Part shown: in pieces, positions 26,540 through 35,951 of the stretch
Layout of the letters: every line of letters begins with the position of its first letter
Position numbering within the stretch: position 1 is the first letter of the stretch
From: an uncultured Holophagaceae bacterium
GTDB taxonomy: Bacteria; Acidobacteriota; Holophagae; Holophagales; Holophagaceae
Assembly (NCBI GenBank): GCA_903927605.1
Contig: CAIYNT010000254.1
Span: 1 to 36,903 of the forward strand
Length of the DNA: 36,903 nt
Direction: 5' to 3'
Position numbers and translations under genes: made by a program
Notes under the pieces: generated by a model
Told to the model about the DNA's origin: nothing
What the model saw: the letters and a program-made list of their open reading frames with translations, nothing else
The model's database searches: none

Positions 26540-27123
26540 AGCGCCAGCAGATCCGCCACTTCGCGCCGCAGTTCCGGAATGCCAGTACCCTTCCCCGCAC
26601 TCACCCAGGCGATGTCGCTGGCCTGCAGGCCCAGGTCCGCGGCCACGTCCTTGCGCTGTTTGAGGGCCTTGCTGGGCTTCACCTGATCCGCCTTGGTGGC
26701 CACGATGCGATGGGGCAGCCCTTCCACCCGCAGCCAGTCGATCATGGAGTGGTCCAGCTTGGTGGGACCCACCTCGGCATCCACGAGCACGAAGACCATG
26801 CGCAGGGTGGTGCGGCCCGTGAGGTAGCCTTCGACCATGGCCTGCCAGGTGGCGCGTTCCGCGGCGGGTCCCGTGGCGAAGCCGTAGCCCGGCAGGTCCA
26901 CGATCCAGCGATCGGGGCCCGTGAGGAACACGTTGATGAGCCGGGTGCGACCCGGCGTCTTGGACACCCGCGCCAGCTGCTTCTGGTTGGCGAGGGCATT
27001 CAGCAGCGAGGACTTCCCCACGTTGCTGCGCCCCACGAAGGCCACCTCCGCGTGGCAGACGCCCAGCTTCCGCGCATCGGCGGCGGAGGTGACGAACCTT
27101 GCATCGGTGAGGGGCTGGGCCAT
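26536..27123 (-). CDS. engB: ribosome biogenesis GTPase EngB/YsxC/YihA
   Basis: 195 aa, typical family length. GTPase motifs: G1 GRSNVGKS, G2-region TPGRTRLINVF, G3 DLPGYGFA, G4 TKAD, and G5-like VSAGKGTG. Family members act in late large-subunit ribosome assembly and are usually essential. The ribosome binding site is poor. Four bases at the 3' end overlap the convergent VanZ-LpxH gene. The region upstream (27124-27331) holds repeated short motifs and separates it from ftsE on the same strand, so it probably has its own promoter there. Confidence 0.95.
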   Translation of the reverse strand: MAQPLTDARFVTSAADARKLGVCHAEVAFVGRSNVGKSSLLNALANQKQLARVSKTPGRTRLINVFLTGPDRWIVDLPGYGFATGPAAERATWQAMVEGYLTGRTTLRMVFVLVDAEVGPTKLDHSMIDWLRVEGLPHRIVATKADQVKPSKALKQRKDVAADLGLQASDIAWVSAGKGTGIPELRREVADLLAL

Positions 27124-27182
27124 GAGAACTCAGGTGGAGGCGACGGAGGTCGCGGCAGATTTCAGGTTAGCGCCCTTCTTTG

Positions 27183-27327
27183 CAGACTGGAGTCCAGAGT
27201 CCAGTGCCTGGTGTCTGGCGCCTCGGATTCAAGCAGACGCCCCAGTGCCCCACGGTCCAAATCCAGGCATGGCGCTGCCTGCAGGGACACCTCCGGAAGC
27301 GGCACCTGCAGACTCAGGACGCCAGAC
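27183..27327. repeat. structured intergenic sequence with short direct and inverted repeats
   Basis: Between ftsE and engB, near-repeats of GGAGTCCAGAGTCCAG type (27189-27204) are followed by GTCTGGCG (27213-27220), whose exact reverse complement CGCCAGAC lies at 27320-27327. CCAGTGCC also occurs twice (27201-27208, 27251-27258). This looks like a small dispersed palindromic element rather than a gene or a classical terminator. Confidence 0.5.
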
Positions 27328-27331
27328 TTCT

Positions 27332-28018
<687 letters not shown>

Positions 28019-28029
28019 GGAACCATGAT

Positions 28030-28109
28030 AGCTGTCAGCTCTCGGCTATCAGCTATCAGCTATCAGCTATCAGTAAATGATGGGTCGTGACCTTCTTGAG
28101 CTGACAGCT
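28030..28109. repeat. 12-bp inverted repeat enclosing four tandem GCTATCA heptamers
   Basis: AGCTGTCAGCTC (28030-28041) and GAGCTGACAGCT (28098-28109) are perfect reverse complements. Between them GCTATCA is repeated four times exactly (28045-28072). The element fills the gap between the thiolase stop and the ftsE start. It may be a REP/MITE-like dispersed repeat forming an mRNA hairpin. The heptamer array could vary in copy number between strains. Confidence 0.85.
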
Positions 28110-28126
28110 GACGGCCGATAGCGCCT

Positions 28127-29299
28127 TCAAAGTCTCTCCACCAGCATCGCCACACCCTGCCCGCCGCCGACGCAGAGGGCGGCGAGGCCGAGTTTCTTGT
28201 CCTGGTCCTGGAGCAGATGCAGGAGGGTCACCAGGATGCGGGTGCCGCTGGCCCCGATGGGATGCCCCAGGGCGATGGCGCCACCGCGGAGGTTGACCCG
28301 GGCCGGATCGATCCCAGGCAGCTCGGCCAGTACGCCCAGGCTCTGGGCGGCGAAGGCCTCGTTCAGCTCGAAGAGGTCAATGTCCGCCAGCTTCACACCG
28401 GTCTTGGCCAGCAGCTTCTGGATGGCGGGCACGGGACCCAGGCCCATGGTGGCGGGATCCACGCCCGCCTGGGCGAAGCCGAGGATGCGGGCGATGGGCC
28501 TGTGGGTCTTCGCGGCGCCCTCGGAGGCCAGCACCAGGGCCGCGGCGCCGTCATTGATGCCGCTGGCGTTGCCGGCGGTCACGGTGCCGTCCTTCCTGAA
28601 GGCCGGTTTGAGTTTCGCCAGACCCTCAGCGCTGGCATCCGTCTTGATGTATTCGTCGCGGTTGAAGGCCACGTCGCCCTTCTTGCCCGCCAGTGTCACG
28701 GTGAACACCTCCCGGTCGAAGGCGCCCGCAGCCTGAGCGGCGGCGGCCTTCTGCTGGCTCGCGAGGGCGAAGGCGTCCTGGACCTCGCGGCTGAGACCAT
28801 GTTTGGCGGCGACATTCTCGGCGGTGATGCCCATGTGGGTGTCGCCATGACCGCACCAGAGACCATCCTGGATCATGCTGTCGATGAGCTGGGCATTCCC
28901 CATGCGGGCGCCCCAGCGGGCAGCAGGTAGTAGGTAGGGAGCGTTGGACATGCTCTCGGTGCCGCCAGCCACCACGAATTCCGCGTCGCCCATGTGGATG
29001 GACTGGGCACCCAGGGCCACGGCCTTGAGGCCCGATCCGCAGACCTGATTGGGCGTGTGGGCGGGCGTAGCGTACGGCAGGCCCGCCTTCAGGGCTGCCA
29101 GGCGGGCCACGTTCTGCCCGCTGCCGGCCTGGAGCACGTTGCCCATGACCACGTCCCCCACGGAGGCACCTTCGATGCCCGCCCGAACCAGGGCCTCGGT
29201 AATGACCAGGGCCCCCAGCTGGACCGCATTCAGGGGTTTGAGGGCACCCCCGAAGGTGCCGACGGCGGTGCGGGTGGCGGACAGGATGTAGGTAGGCAA
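28127..29299 (-). CDS. acetyl-CoA C-acetyltransferase (thiolase)
   Basis: 390 aa, full family length. The start is a TTG at 29299 with GGAG five bases upstream; no upstream start fits, and the N-terminus ([15 protein letters not shown]) is complete from here. Active-site residues: nucleophile Cys in [10 protein letters not shown], His in NEAFAAQ-region context and [11 protein letters not shown], and the second Cys in CVGGGQG. It condenses or cleaves acetoacetyl-CoA, in fatty-acid or amino-acid degradation or the first step of acetoacetyl-CoA use. A biosynthetic/PhaA-like group is favoured by length and motifs. It lies upstream of ftsE across a repeat element; the pairing looks incidental. Confidence 0.93.
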   Translation of the reverse strand: MPTYILSATRTAVGTFGGALKPLNAVQLGALVITEALVRAGIEGASVGDVVMGNVLQAGSGQNVARLAALKAGLPYATPAHTPNQVCGSGLKAVALGAQSIHMGDAEFVVAGGTESMSNAPYLLPAARWGARMGNAQLIDSMIQDGLWCGHGDTHMGITAENVAAKHGLSREVQDAFALASQQKAAAAQAAGAFDREVFTVTLAGKKGDVAFNRDEYIKTDASAEGLAKLKPAFRKDGTVTAGNASGINDGAAALVLASEGAAKTHRPIARILGFAQAGVDPATMGLGPVPAIQKLLAKTGVKLADIDLFELNEAFAAQSLGVLAELPGIDPARVNLRGGAIALGHPIGASGTRILVTLLHLLQDQDKKLGLAALCVGGGQGVAMLVERL

Positions 29300-29407
29300 G
29301 ACAGCTCCGGGAGTTCTTCCAGGGTATCGTGACTAAACGCCACCGGCTCCTGACCGTGAACACCTCATGCCGGGCCTGACCTGGTGATCCCTCCCTCGGG
29401 AGTTCCC

Positions 29408-30304
29408 ATGATCGTTTCCAGCTGCTGGCTTCCCCTGTTCCTGGCCGGGAGTTTCCTGCTGGCCCAGGCACCGCCACCACCTCCGGCCCCGCCGGCCCCT
29501 CCCGCGCCCATGATCGGTGTGGACATGCCCTCGGGATCCCGCACGGAGCAGCGGACGGAGAAGCTGGCCCCGGGTTCCAAGCTCTGGGTGAAGAACCGCA
29601 ATGGCGACATCCGGGTGATGGGCTGGGAGAAAGATAAAGTCGCCCTCACGGCGCAGATCCGCGACAGCGGGAAACGCCGGGTGGAACTGGTGCTCCAGCG
29701 GAAGGGTCCAGACCTTGACATCGAGGCGGTCTTCCAGCAGCCTTCCTGGAGTTTTGGCATCTACATCAGCCCCCGCTGCGAATTGACCCTGCAGGTTCCC
29801 CGGAAACTCCTCGGGTACTTCCGCACCACCAATGGCACCGTCGCCGTCGAGAACCTGGACGGCTACGCCCGCTGCGAAGCCACCAATGGCAGCATCCTGG
29901 TCAACCAGGTCCGCGGTGAGGTGCAGGTCGAGACCACCAACGGCTCCATCGAAGCCCGCAGCCTGGCGGCCCGTATCAAGGGCAACACCACCAATGGCCG
30001 CATCACCCTTGAGGACATCGAGGGCGGGATCCGCCTGGAGACCACCAACGGCACCATCCGCGCCCGCAACCTCGATGGCTGGGGCGAGGGTATCCACCTC
30101 GAGTCCACCAATGGCAGCATCGAAGTCGAACTGGGCAAGGCTACCGGCGACCTGGTGGTGGAGAACAGCAATGGTTCCCTGGACCTCAAGGTTTCCGGTG
30201 CCCAGATGATCGAATTGACCAAGCACAGCGCCCACCTGAAGGTGCCAGGCCGCACTCAGCCGATCCATCTCGAAACCACCAATGGCAGCATCCGGGTGAA
30301 GTAG
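29408..30304 (+). CDS. exported DUF4097-like beta-repeat protein
   Basis: 298 aa; ATG at 29408 with GGGAG about six bases upstream (a GTG at 29384 is less likely). A signal peptide (about 1-20, ending LLAQA) and a Pro/Ala-rich linker precede a DUF4097-type domain. The body contains at least eight copies of a roughly 20-residue strand-turn unit with an (T/A/S)(T/S)NG(S/T/R)(I/L) core (TTNGTVAVE, ATNGSILVN, TTNGSIEAR, TTNGRITLE, TTNGTIRAR, STNGSIEVE, NSNGSLDLK, TTNGSIRVK), predicting a parallel beta-helix. Such proteins are putative adhesin or anti-sigma-associated factors, but the function is unproven. It is followed 26 bp later by two M16-like genes, so the three may be one unit. Confidence 0.82.
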   Translation: MIVSSCWLPLFLAGSFLLAQAPPPPPAPPAPPAPMIGVDMPSGSRTEQRTEKLAPGSKLWVKNRNGDIRVMGWEKDKVALTAQIRDSGKRRVELVLQRKGPDLDIEAVFQQPSWSFGIYISPRCELTLQVPRKLLGYFRTTNGTVAVENLDGYARCEATNGSILVNQVRGEVQVETTNGSIEARSLAARIKGNTTNGRITLEDIEGGIRLETTNGTIRARNLDGWGEGIHLESTNGSIEVELGKATGDLVVENSNGSLDLKVSGAQMIELTKHSAHLKVPGRTQPIHLETTNGSIRVK

Positions 30305-30330
30305 GGTGGTGAGGTAGTACTCTGGGATCC

Positions 30331-31992
30331 ATGCGTCTGCTGGTTTCCCTTCTCACCACTGCTCTAGCGCTGTACGGCCAGGCTCCGCACCTGACCGAGG
30401 TGCAGGAGCGGCGTCTCGCCAATGGCGCACGCCTGCTGCTGGTGGAGCGGCGGGGACTGAGTGCCTTCAGTGGGACTCTGGTCTTCCAGGGGGGTCGCGC
30501 CGAGGAACCCGCCGCGGCCGCAGGAGCCACGGACCTGCTCGCCCGCACCCTGTTCGGAACCACTTGGCCCGAGGATCTGGGGCCTGCGAAGAACCAACCG
30601 GACCTGGATGCCCTGCTCAAGCAGGAGGAGGGACTGCTGGAATCCCTCCGCCTCGCTCGTCTGCGCCTGCGCCGGGATCCCGCCGCCCCCACGCAGGCAC
30701 CCTCCCTGGAGGCCAGTCTCGAATCAGTCCACTTGCGCATGGAGGCGCTCTTTTCTTCGTCGCCCCTGGCGGACCTCTACCTGGCCCGCGGTGGACGCCA
30801 GAAAGCTGAGGCCAACGCCGATGCCCTGCTGGCCCAGACGGAACTTCCCCAGGAGTCCTTTGAATTCTGGTGCCGCACCGAGGCCCAGCGACTGCAGACC
30901 CTTCAACTCAGCAGGTTCTCCCGGGCCCGGACCTCCCTGATGACTGAGCTCCACTCGCAGGGGCCCCAAGGTATGGCTCTGCTGTGCGGCGCGGCTCTGC
31001 CCGGTCATCCCTATGGCCGGGACCTCCTGGATTACCTGCCCTCGCTCGAGGCCCTCCGCTGGTCCGATCTCAGGGCCCATGCCCGCCGTTCCCTGAGGCC
31101 GGATCGCATGACGATCATCCTTGTCGGCAGTTTCAGCATGGAAAGGGTACTGCCCGTGGTGGTGCACTACCTGGGGTCCTTGCCCGTCCCACCCAATGGG
31201 GAAGAGACGATCCTACCCGAGATCACCCCCGATCTTGGTGACCGGAGGGTGCAAGCCGCACTCGGAACGGTCCCACGACTCCTGACGGGCTGGCGAGTTC
31301 CTGCCCGCCAACATCCGGACCACCTGGCCGTGCGGATGGCCGCCCAGTTGCTGGCCGGAGGCCCGTCCAGCCGCCTCCAGACCCGACTGGTCCGCACGAA
31401 AGGCGTGGTCCGGCAGGCGCAAATGAGTTTGGACGTGCCTGGGGGCCGGTTTCCTGGGCTGCTGGTGGCGGACCTCCTGCCCAGCGACGGCCATAGCCTG
31501 GCGGAGGTCGAGGGGGCATTGCACAGCGAGATCCTCCACCTCCAGCAGGATCCCATCCCCCAGGATGAATGGCTGCGGGCCCTCGCCCAGCTCGAAGCCG
31601 ATCATCTTCGGATGGAGGATGAACCCACGGCCCTGGCTCGCTCTCTCGGGATGGCCTGGGCGGAATGCGGAGATTGGCGGCGGACGGAACTGGACATCCA
31701 GCGCCTGCGAGCCCTTACCCCAGAGGCCATCCAGACGGCGGCACGCGACTGGTTGCTGCCAAGCCACCGCACCACCGTGCTCCTCGAGCCCACCCCCGGC
31801 GCGAGCCAGGATCCGGTCGAAGCGGAACTGGTCCGGGTCCTCAAGGCCCTGGCAGCGGTCCGCATCGCAGATCCCGCCCAACGGGAGCACCTCGTAGCCG
31901 AAGGCATCCGGCAACTCCGCATGCTCAGTTCCGAAGAACGCCTCCGCACCATGAAACTGCTGGAGGCCCAACTCACCCCGGAGAAACGGTGA
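30331..31992 (+). CDS. exported M16-family peptidase homologue lacking the zinc motif (first of pair)
   Basis: 553 aa with a short signal peptide (MRLLVSLLTTALALYGQA). The M16 (insulinase/pitrilysin) fold is indicated by LANGARLLLVERRGLSAFSGTLVFQGGRAEEP at the start (described here in parts: LANGARLLL, LVFQGGRAEEP), HPYGRDLLDYLPSLEAL, RPDRMTIILVGSF, and the second domain QLLAGGPSSRLQTRLV. Where active members have HxxEH, the aligned residues are D-L-L-A-R (GATDLLARTLF), so it cannot bind zinc there. Length exceeds the usual ~430 because of a helical insert at about 85-160. Its stop overlaps the next M16-like start (GTGA), so the two are translationally coupled. Likely a structural or regulatory half of a heterodimer. 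Confidence 0.83.
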   Translation: MRLLVSLLTTALALYGQAPHLTEVQERRLANGARLLLVERRGLSAFSGTLVFQGGRAEEPAAAAGATDLLARTLFGTTWPEDLGPAKNQPDLDALLKQEEGLLESLRLARLRLRRDPAAPTQAPSLEASLESVHLRMEALFSSSPLADLYLARGGRQKAEANADALLAQTELPQESFEFWCRTEAQRLQTLQLSRFSRARTSLMTELHSQGPQGMALLCGAALPGHPYGRDLLDYLPSLEALRWSDLRAHARRSLRPDRMTIILVGSFSMERVLPVVVHYLGSLPVPPNGEETILPEITPDLGDRRVQAALGTVPRLLTGWRVPARQHPDHLAVRMAAQLLAGGPSSRLQTRLVRTKGVVRQAQMSLDVPGGRFPGLLVADLLPSDGHSLAEVEGALHSEILHLQQDPIPQDEWLRALAQLEADHLRMEDEPTALARSLGMAWAECGDWRRTELDIQRLRALTPEAIQTAARDWLLPSHRTTVLLEPTPGASQDPVEAELVRVLKALAAVRIADPAQREHLVAEGIRQLRMLSSEERLRTMKLLEAQLTPEKR

Positions 31993-33227
31993 AACCCACC
32001 CTGGTGGTCCTCCTGGCATCGGCCCTCTTCCTTCAGGCCCAGCCGAAGGTCCAGGGGTTCACCCTGCCGAATGGGCTACGGGTCCTGCACCTGGAAGAGC
32101 ATGAGCATCCTCTGGTGCGGGCGTGCCTCTATGTGAAGATCGAATCCGGCGATGTGCCTGCGGACCGCCAGGGCCTCCCCCTGCTGTTCCAGCCGATGTT
32201 CGATCGCGCGGAAACTGCCGATCTGAAGGTCGGAGAACTGGACCGGACCCTGGACGACTCCGGCATCCAGCTGACTCAATCTGTCGAGGCCGGTGGCTTC
32301 ACCTGGCGACTGGTGGCTCGGAGCCGCGACCAGGACCGGGCCATGGGACTGTTGGCTGATCGCCTGCTGCGGACACTGCTTGAACCTTCCCTTCTGGAAA
32401 CCCAACGGCTGGCCTGTCGGCGACAACTGGAGCGGCCAGAGGGGTCCGCCCATGCGCGATTGCGGCAGGCCCTGACCCAGGACCCCGCTTCAAAACTCAC
32501 TCTGACCAGCCTGAGCACCATCAGCCTGGGGGATCTTCTCGCCTTCCGCGCCAAGGTGTTCAGGCCTGATCGGGCGATCCTGATCCTCCACGGCGACCTC
32601 GGATTGGAACAGGCCAAGCGTATGGTGCTGCTGAGCCTGGGCTCCTGGAGCGCCCAGTCGCCTTCCGCGTCGGTGAATCCCCCTTCGAGCCCCGCTACAG
32701 CCTCGCCCTCGCCAGCACCGGTGGATGCACCACAGGTCCCTGCGCCCGGCGCAGGAATCCGAGTCCAGGCGGTGGCCCCCCGGCCAGGCGATCTCGCACC
32801 GGAAGCTGCCGAACTATTGATCCTCCTGGTTCCCGGGGAGACGAGCCTCCTGCCTGTTCAGGTGGCGATCGGGAATGGCGGCCTGGTGGCCACGTTGGAT
32901 CGCGAGGCGGGCACTTCCGGGTCTAGCGTCTGGTCCCTGCTGAAGGAGCGGCTGGAGGCACTCCGCCGACGCGGGTTCACGCAGGCGGATCTAGACCGGG
33001 CCCGGGTCGCCTGGTTGGCCCGCCGCAGCCCGGACTCTCTTCATCCCGAAGCCCAGATGGATCGGGCACTGGCTGAAGCCCTGGGACACGGCGCGACCGA
33101 AGACCGCATGAAAGCGATGCCCCTGGAAACTTTGAATGAAAGCCTGCGGAATTGGCTCGATCCCGCGAAATTCCGGAAGGGTGCCTCCGGTGACCCGGAA
33201 GATCTGAAATCGTTGCCTAAACCGTGA
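31989..33227 (+). CDS. exported M16-family peptidase homologue lacking the zinc motif (second of pair)
   Basis: 412 aa from a GTG at 31989 that overlaps the upstream stop; GGAG lies about four bases before it. A signal peptide (KPTLVVLLASALFLQAQ) is followed by an M16-like domain: FTLPNGLRVLHLEEHEHPLV, YVKIESGDVPADRQGL, and FRPDRAILILHGDLG. The HxxEH position reads L-L-F-Q-P (GLPLLFQPMF), so this subunit is also inactive. A low-complexity Pro/Ser/Ala linker (about 222-255) joins to a shortened second half. Two M16 genes commonly encode an active plus an inactive subunit; here neither has the motif. The last 11 bases overlap the convergent purC gene. Confidence 0.78.
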   Translation: MKPTLVVLLASALFLQAQPKVQGFTLPNGLRVLHLEEHEHPLVRACLYVKIESGDVPADRQGLPLLFQPMFDRAETADLKVGELDRTLDDSGIQLTQSVEAGGFTWRLVARSRDQDRAMGLLADRLLRTLLEPSLLETQRLACRRQLERPEGSAHARLRQALTQDPASKLTLTSLSTISLGDLLAFRAKVFRPDRAILILHGDLGLEQAKRMVLLSLGSWSAQSPSASVNPPSSPATASPSPAPVDAPQVPAPGAGIRVQAVAPRPGDLAPEAAELLILLVPGETSLLPVQVAIGNGGLVATLDREAGTSGSSVWSLLKERLEALRRRGFTQADLDRARVAWLARRSPDSLHPEAQMDRALAEALGHGATEDRMKAMPLETLNESLRNWLDPAKFRKGASGDPEDLKSLPKP

Positions 33228-34095
33228 TCCCGAAGCGACCCGCCAGATCGAGGTACCGTTCCCGGATGCCTGCCACAATTGACGCTGGAAGATGCGGTGC
33301 CGGGGGCTGCTTGTTCCAGGTCTCCAGGGTTTCCAGGTAGTCGCGGAGGAACTGCTTGTCGAGGCTGGGTGGGTTCTGCCCGGGCGCCCAGCTGTCCGCC
33401 AGCCAATAGCGGCTGCTGTCGGGCGTGAGGGCTTCGTCGATGAGGATCAGCTCCCCCGCATCGCTGAGCCCGAATTCGAATTTAGTGTCTGCGAGCAGAA
33501 TGCCCCGCCGCGCGGCCAGCTCCGCGCCCCGCCGATAGAGAGCCAAGCTCAGGTCCCGCAGGCGGGCGGCCAATTCATCGCCCACCACGGAGACCATCTG
33601 CTCGAAGGAGATGTTCTCGTCGTGGCCCTCCTCAGCCTTGGTGGCAGGCGTGAAGATGGGCCTTGGCAGACGATCCGCAAGCCTCAGGCCCGCTGGGAGC
33701 AGCAGGCCGCAAACCGTCCCGGTTGCCTGGTATTCCTTCCAGCCGCTGCCGGCCAGATAGCCACGCACCACGCATTCCAGAGGAAGGGGCCGGGTCTTCT
33801 CCACGATGACTGCGCGACCCGACAGGGCCTCGCGGTGCGCCTCCAGACCCGCGGGCCAACCGGGGTTCTCGCGGAAGTGGTTGGGCACCAGATCCTCGGT
33901 GGTGGCGAACCAGTAGGCTGCCACCGCCGTCAGGATCCGGCCCTTGTCCGGGATGCCTTCGGGCATCACGCAATCGAAGGCGCTGATGCGATCCGTGGCC
34001 ACGATGAGGAGCTGCTTTCCCAGGTCGTACACGTCCCGCACCTTGCCTCGGCGGAAGATCGGGAAAGGCAGATCCGTGCTGAGCAGGATGGACAT
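33217..34095 (-). CDS. purC: phosphoribosylaminoimidazole-succinocarboxamide synthase (SAICAR synthetase)
   Basis: 292 aa. It carries out ATP-dependent ligation of CAIR and aspartate in purine synthesis. Family motifs: RRGKVRDVYDLG, IVATDRISAFDCVMPEGIPDKG, PLECVVRGYLAGSGWKEY, TPATKAEEGHDENI, LADTKFEFGL and DEALTPDSSRYW. At about 290 residues it fits the longer yeast-like PurC group rather than the ~240-aa enteric type. GGGGTG precedes the ATG by about five bases. It lies 42 bp downstream of a TPR gene on the same strand, and its 3' end overlaps the convergent M16-like gene by 11 bases. Confidence 0.96.
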   Translation of the reverse strand: MSILLSTDLPFPIFRRGKVRDVYDLGKQLLIVATDRISAFDCVMPEGIPDKGRILTAVAAYWFATTEDLVPNHFRENPGWPAGLEAHREALSGRAVIVEKTRPLPLECVVRGYLAGSGWKEYQATGTVCGLLLPAGLRLADRLPRPIFTPATKAEEGHDENISFEQMVSVVGDELAARLRDLSLALYRRGAELAARRGILLADTKFEFGLSDAGELILIDEALTPDSSRYWLADSWAPGQNPPSLDKQFLRDYLETLETWNKQPPAPHLPASIVAGIRERYLDLAGRFGITV

Positions 34096-34137
34096 GGGAC
34101 ACCCCGGAAACCTCCATCATCGCAGGAGACCCGTGGG

Positions 34138-35181
34138 TTATCCCAACTCTGGAAGGCGCCTCGGCGTGGGGGCCGACCAGTTCAGCCCACCCGGAAGCAG
34201 GGCGTACCGGTTCATCACGCCCACCCATCGAGCCAGCTCGGATTCCCGCACCGTTCCCTCAGGCCCTGCCAGGGGCAGTCCCAGGAAATGGAGGTAATCC
34301 TGCACCTCGGCACCGGAGACGCCAAGCAAAGCGGGCAGATCCTCAAGGCCGTGGTTCCCGTCCCCAGATGGCGACATCAGCAATCGGTAGTCGAAGGTCT
34401 CCCGCAGGACTGAGGCCGTAGCCGCGGGATCCAGTTCCTGGGCCGCATCCAGATGGGGAAAGGGATTGCCGCCGAGCAGCCCAAGGGCCTGGGCCATGCC
34501 AAGGTGGGCCAAAAGATGGACTGGGTGGACCTTCAGCACGAGTTCAAACATGGCCCGGGCCTCCTGGGCCCGGCCTAGGCGCAGCAGCGCCTCGCCATGA
34601 CGCAGTTTCGCCTCCACCCGGTCTGGTTCCACCTTGCTCCACCGCTCGGCTACGGCAGCCATCTCCTCCGCCATGCCCTGGGACCGGAAGAAGCCCGCCA
34701 GGTAAGCGAGGGTGGTCACATCCTTAGGAGCCAGAAGCAGCAATCGATCCAGGATCTCGGCCGCCCGCAGGGATTGGCCCTCCTGATCCAGCCGGTGGGC
34801 CCAATCCCGGAGAATCTCCACCTGCCGGGCCACGGGATGATTGGGGGTGGACCGGGCCGCTTCGGCTGGGTGGAGCAGCTGGGTGCGGACCCACAGGTAG
34901 CGCAGGGCGTTGCGCCCGTCAGGGCCACCGAGTTCCTCCTCAATGGCATGGACGATGGTCTTGAGCCCGTGTTCCCAAAGGGGCGGCATGGGCATCTGCA
35001 CATGGGTGCGCAGTTCCCGGATAAGGGGCTCCAAGGGATTTCCCGCCCGGCCCAGGTGCAGCCGAAGCCGGATCAGCTCCAATCCAGGTTCCTGCCCCGG
35101 CTGGAAGGCCACCCGCAGGGCGAGCTCCCCCGTGTCGGGGTCGAAGTCATCCAGAAGCAGGAATCGCAAGTGGGCCCGCAT
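34138..35181 (-). CDS. TPR-repeat protein, function unknown
   Basis: 347 aa, soluble, with no signal peptide. The N-terminal ~75 residues are strand-rich (MRAHLRFLLLDDFDPDTGEL). From about 110 to 260 there are TPR-like helical pairs: GQSLRAAEILDRLLLLAPKD, a second around AEEMAAVAERWSKVEPDRV, and EARAMFELVLKVHPVHLLAHLGMA. The last ~80 residues are unassigned, ending with GVSGAEVQDYLHFLGLPL, which could be a small helical domain. It is probably cotranscribed with purC (42-bp gap). No motif gives a specific role. Confidence 0.75.
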   Translation of the reverse strand: MRAHLRFLLLDDFDPDTGELALRVAFQPGQEPGLELIRLRLHLGRAGNPLEPLIRELRTHVQMPMPPLWEHGLKTIVHAIEEELGGPDGRNALRYLWVRTQLLHPAEAARSTPNHPVARQVEILRDWAHRLDQEGQSLRAAEILDRLLLLAPKDVTTLAYLAGFFRSQGMAEEMAAVAERWSKVEPDRVEAKLRHGEALLRLGRAQEARAMFELVLKVHPVHLLAHLGMAQALGLLGGNPFPHLDAAQELDPAATASVLRETFDYRLLMSPSGDGNHGLEDLPALLGVSGAEVQDYLHFLGLPLAGPEGTVRESELARWVGVMNRYALLPGGLNWSAPTPRRLPELG

Positions 35182-35218
35182 GGACCTGAGATTAACAAGG
35201 ATGTAGTTCTAAAGGTGG

Positions 35219-35247
35219 TTGACCGGACTTCAACCTGGGCGGATCAT
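35219..35247 (+). promoter_or_regulatory. sigma-70-type promoter of the outer-membrane protein gene
   Basis: TTGACC (35219-35224) and GATCAT (35242-35247) with an ideal 17-base spacer sit 27 bases upstream of the start codon. A terminator follows the gene, so it forms a compact single-gene unit. No operator is visible. Confidence 0.45.
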
Positions 35248-35274
35248 TCAGGGTCTGTGGAAATGGAGGATGCC

Positions 35275-35874
35275 ATGCGCAAGGGGCTTCTGCTCGTGTC
35301 CATGCTGGCCGTCTTCCCGGCCACAGCAGGAGAGTTAGGACTGCTTGTTGACAAGCAGTTTGGGAAGGCCCAAACAGCCGCAGCCTTCGATACCAAAAAA
35401 TACGATGCTGTCAGCCCCACGGGCCTGGGCATAAGGTACGGATTTGATGTCCTGGACCTGAAGGTGGCCGCCCTCCAGCTGAACGCTACCTGGCACAACA
35501 AGACCACGGGCGATCTGAATGCCAATGGCACCAAGCTTGGTGAACTGGACAACCAGTACTGGGCCGCGGGCGCCATGGTGAACTGGAAGCTGCTGGTCAA
35601 CGTGGGGGCTGGCGTGGAATACCGCTCGGAGAAGCAGACCTGGCGCTCCACCAGCGCTCTCAATCCCCTTGGCAATGGCGATTCCACGCAAGGGCGAACC
35701 TGGGCCAGGATAAACATCGGCTTCAGCATCCCGACGCCCGTGGTCAGCCCCTTCTTCGCCTTTGAAGTCGCGGCTCCCCTGACCAAGAACAGCGCCACCA
35801 ACACACCCAAGGATTTCTCCGAGGCGCTGGCACCCCAAGTGCAGATTGGCATCTACGGCGGCATCCGATTCTAG
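35275..35874 (+). CDS. small outer-membrane beta-barrel-like protein
   Basis: 199 aa; ATG at 35275 with GGAGG five bases upstream. A clear signal peptide (MRKGLLLVSMLAVFPATAGE) is followed by alternating amphipathic strands: LGIRYGFDVLDLKVAALQLNATW-type strands (about 55-80), YWAAGAMVNWKLLVNVGAGVEYR, and TWARINIGFSIPT. It ends in IYGGIRF with a terminal Phe, as for BAM-inserted barrels. About eight strands are predicted. No specific porin or lipocalin-like family is recognised. Its own promoter and strong terminator suggest independent, possibly abundant expression. Confidence 0.8.
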   Translation: MRKGLLLVSMLAVFPATAGELGLLVDKQFGKAQTAAAFDTKKYDAVSPTGLGIRYGFDVLDLKVAALQLNATWHNKTTGDLNANGTKLGELDNQYWAAGAMVNWKLLVNVGAGVEYRSEKQTWRSTSALNPLGNGDSTQGRTWARINIGFSIPTPVVSPFFAFEVAAPLTKNSATNTPKDFSEALAPQVQIGIYGGIRF

Positions 35875-35890
35875 TGTTTGTTCCTTCTGC

Positions 35891-35921
35891 GAAAAAGGGG
35901 CGCCTCCGGCGTCCCTTTTTC
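35891..35921 (+). terminator. rho-independent terminator
   Basis: GAAAAAGGGGCGCC (35891-35904) pairs with GGCGTCCCTTTTTC (35908-35921) across a TCC loop. The stem is 14 bp with a single G-U pair, and the T-run is part of the stem's 3' side. It closes the outer-membrane protein gene. The A-rich 5' side would also give a U-run for leftward transcription, but no leftward gene ends here. Confidence 0.85.
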
Positions 35922-35951
35922 GTATGATGAGTCCACTTATACCGAGGGACG

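Noticed and set aside
29830..30300. Regularly spaced ACCACCAATGGC-like DNA repeats suggesting a CRISPR-like array
   Set aside because: They are in-frame codons for the TTNG repeats of a protein solenoid, with variable spacing sequence that is also coding.
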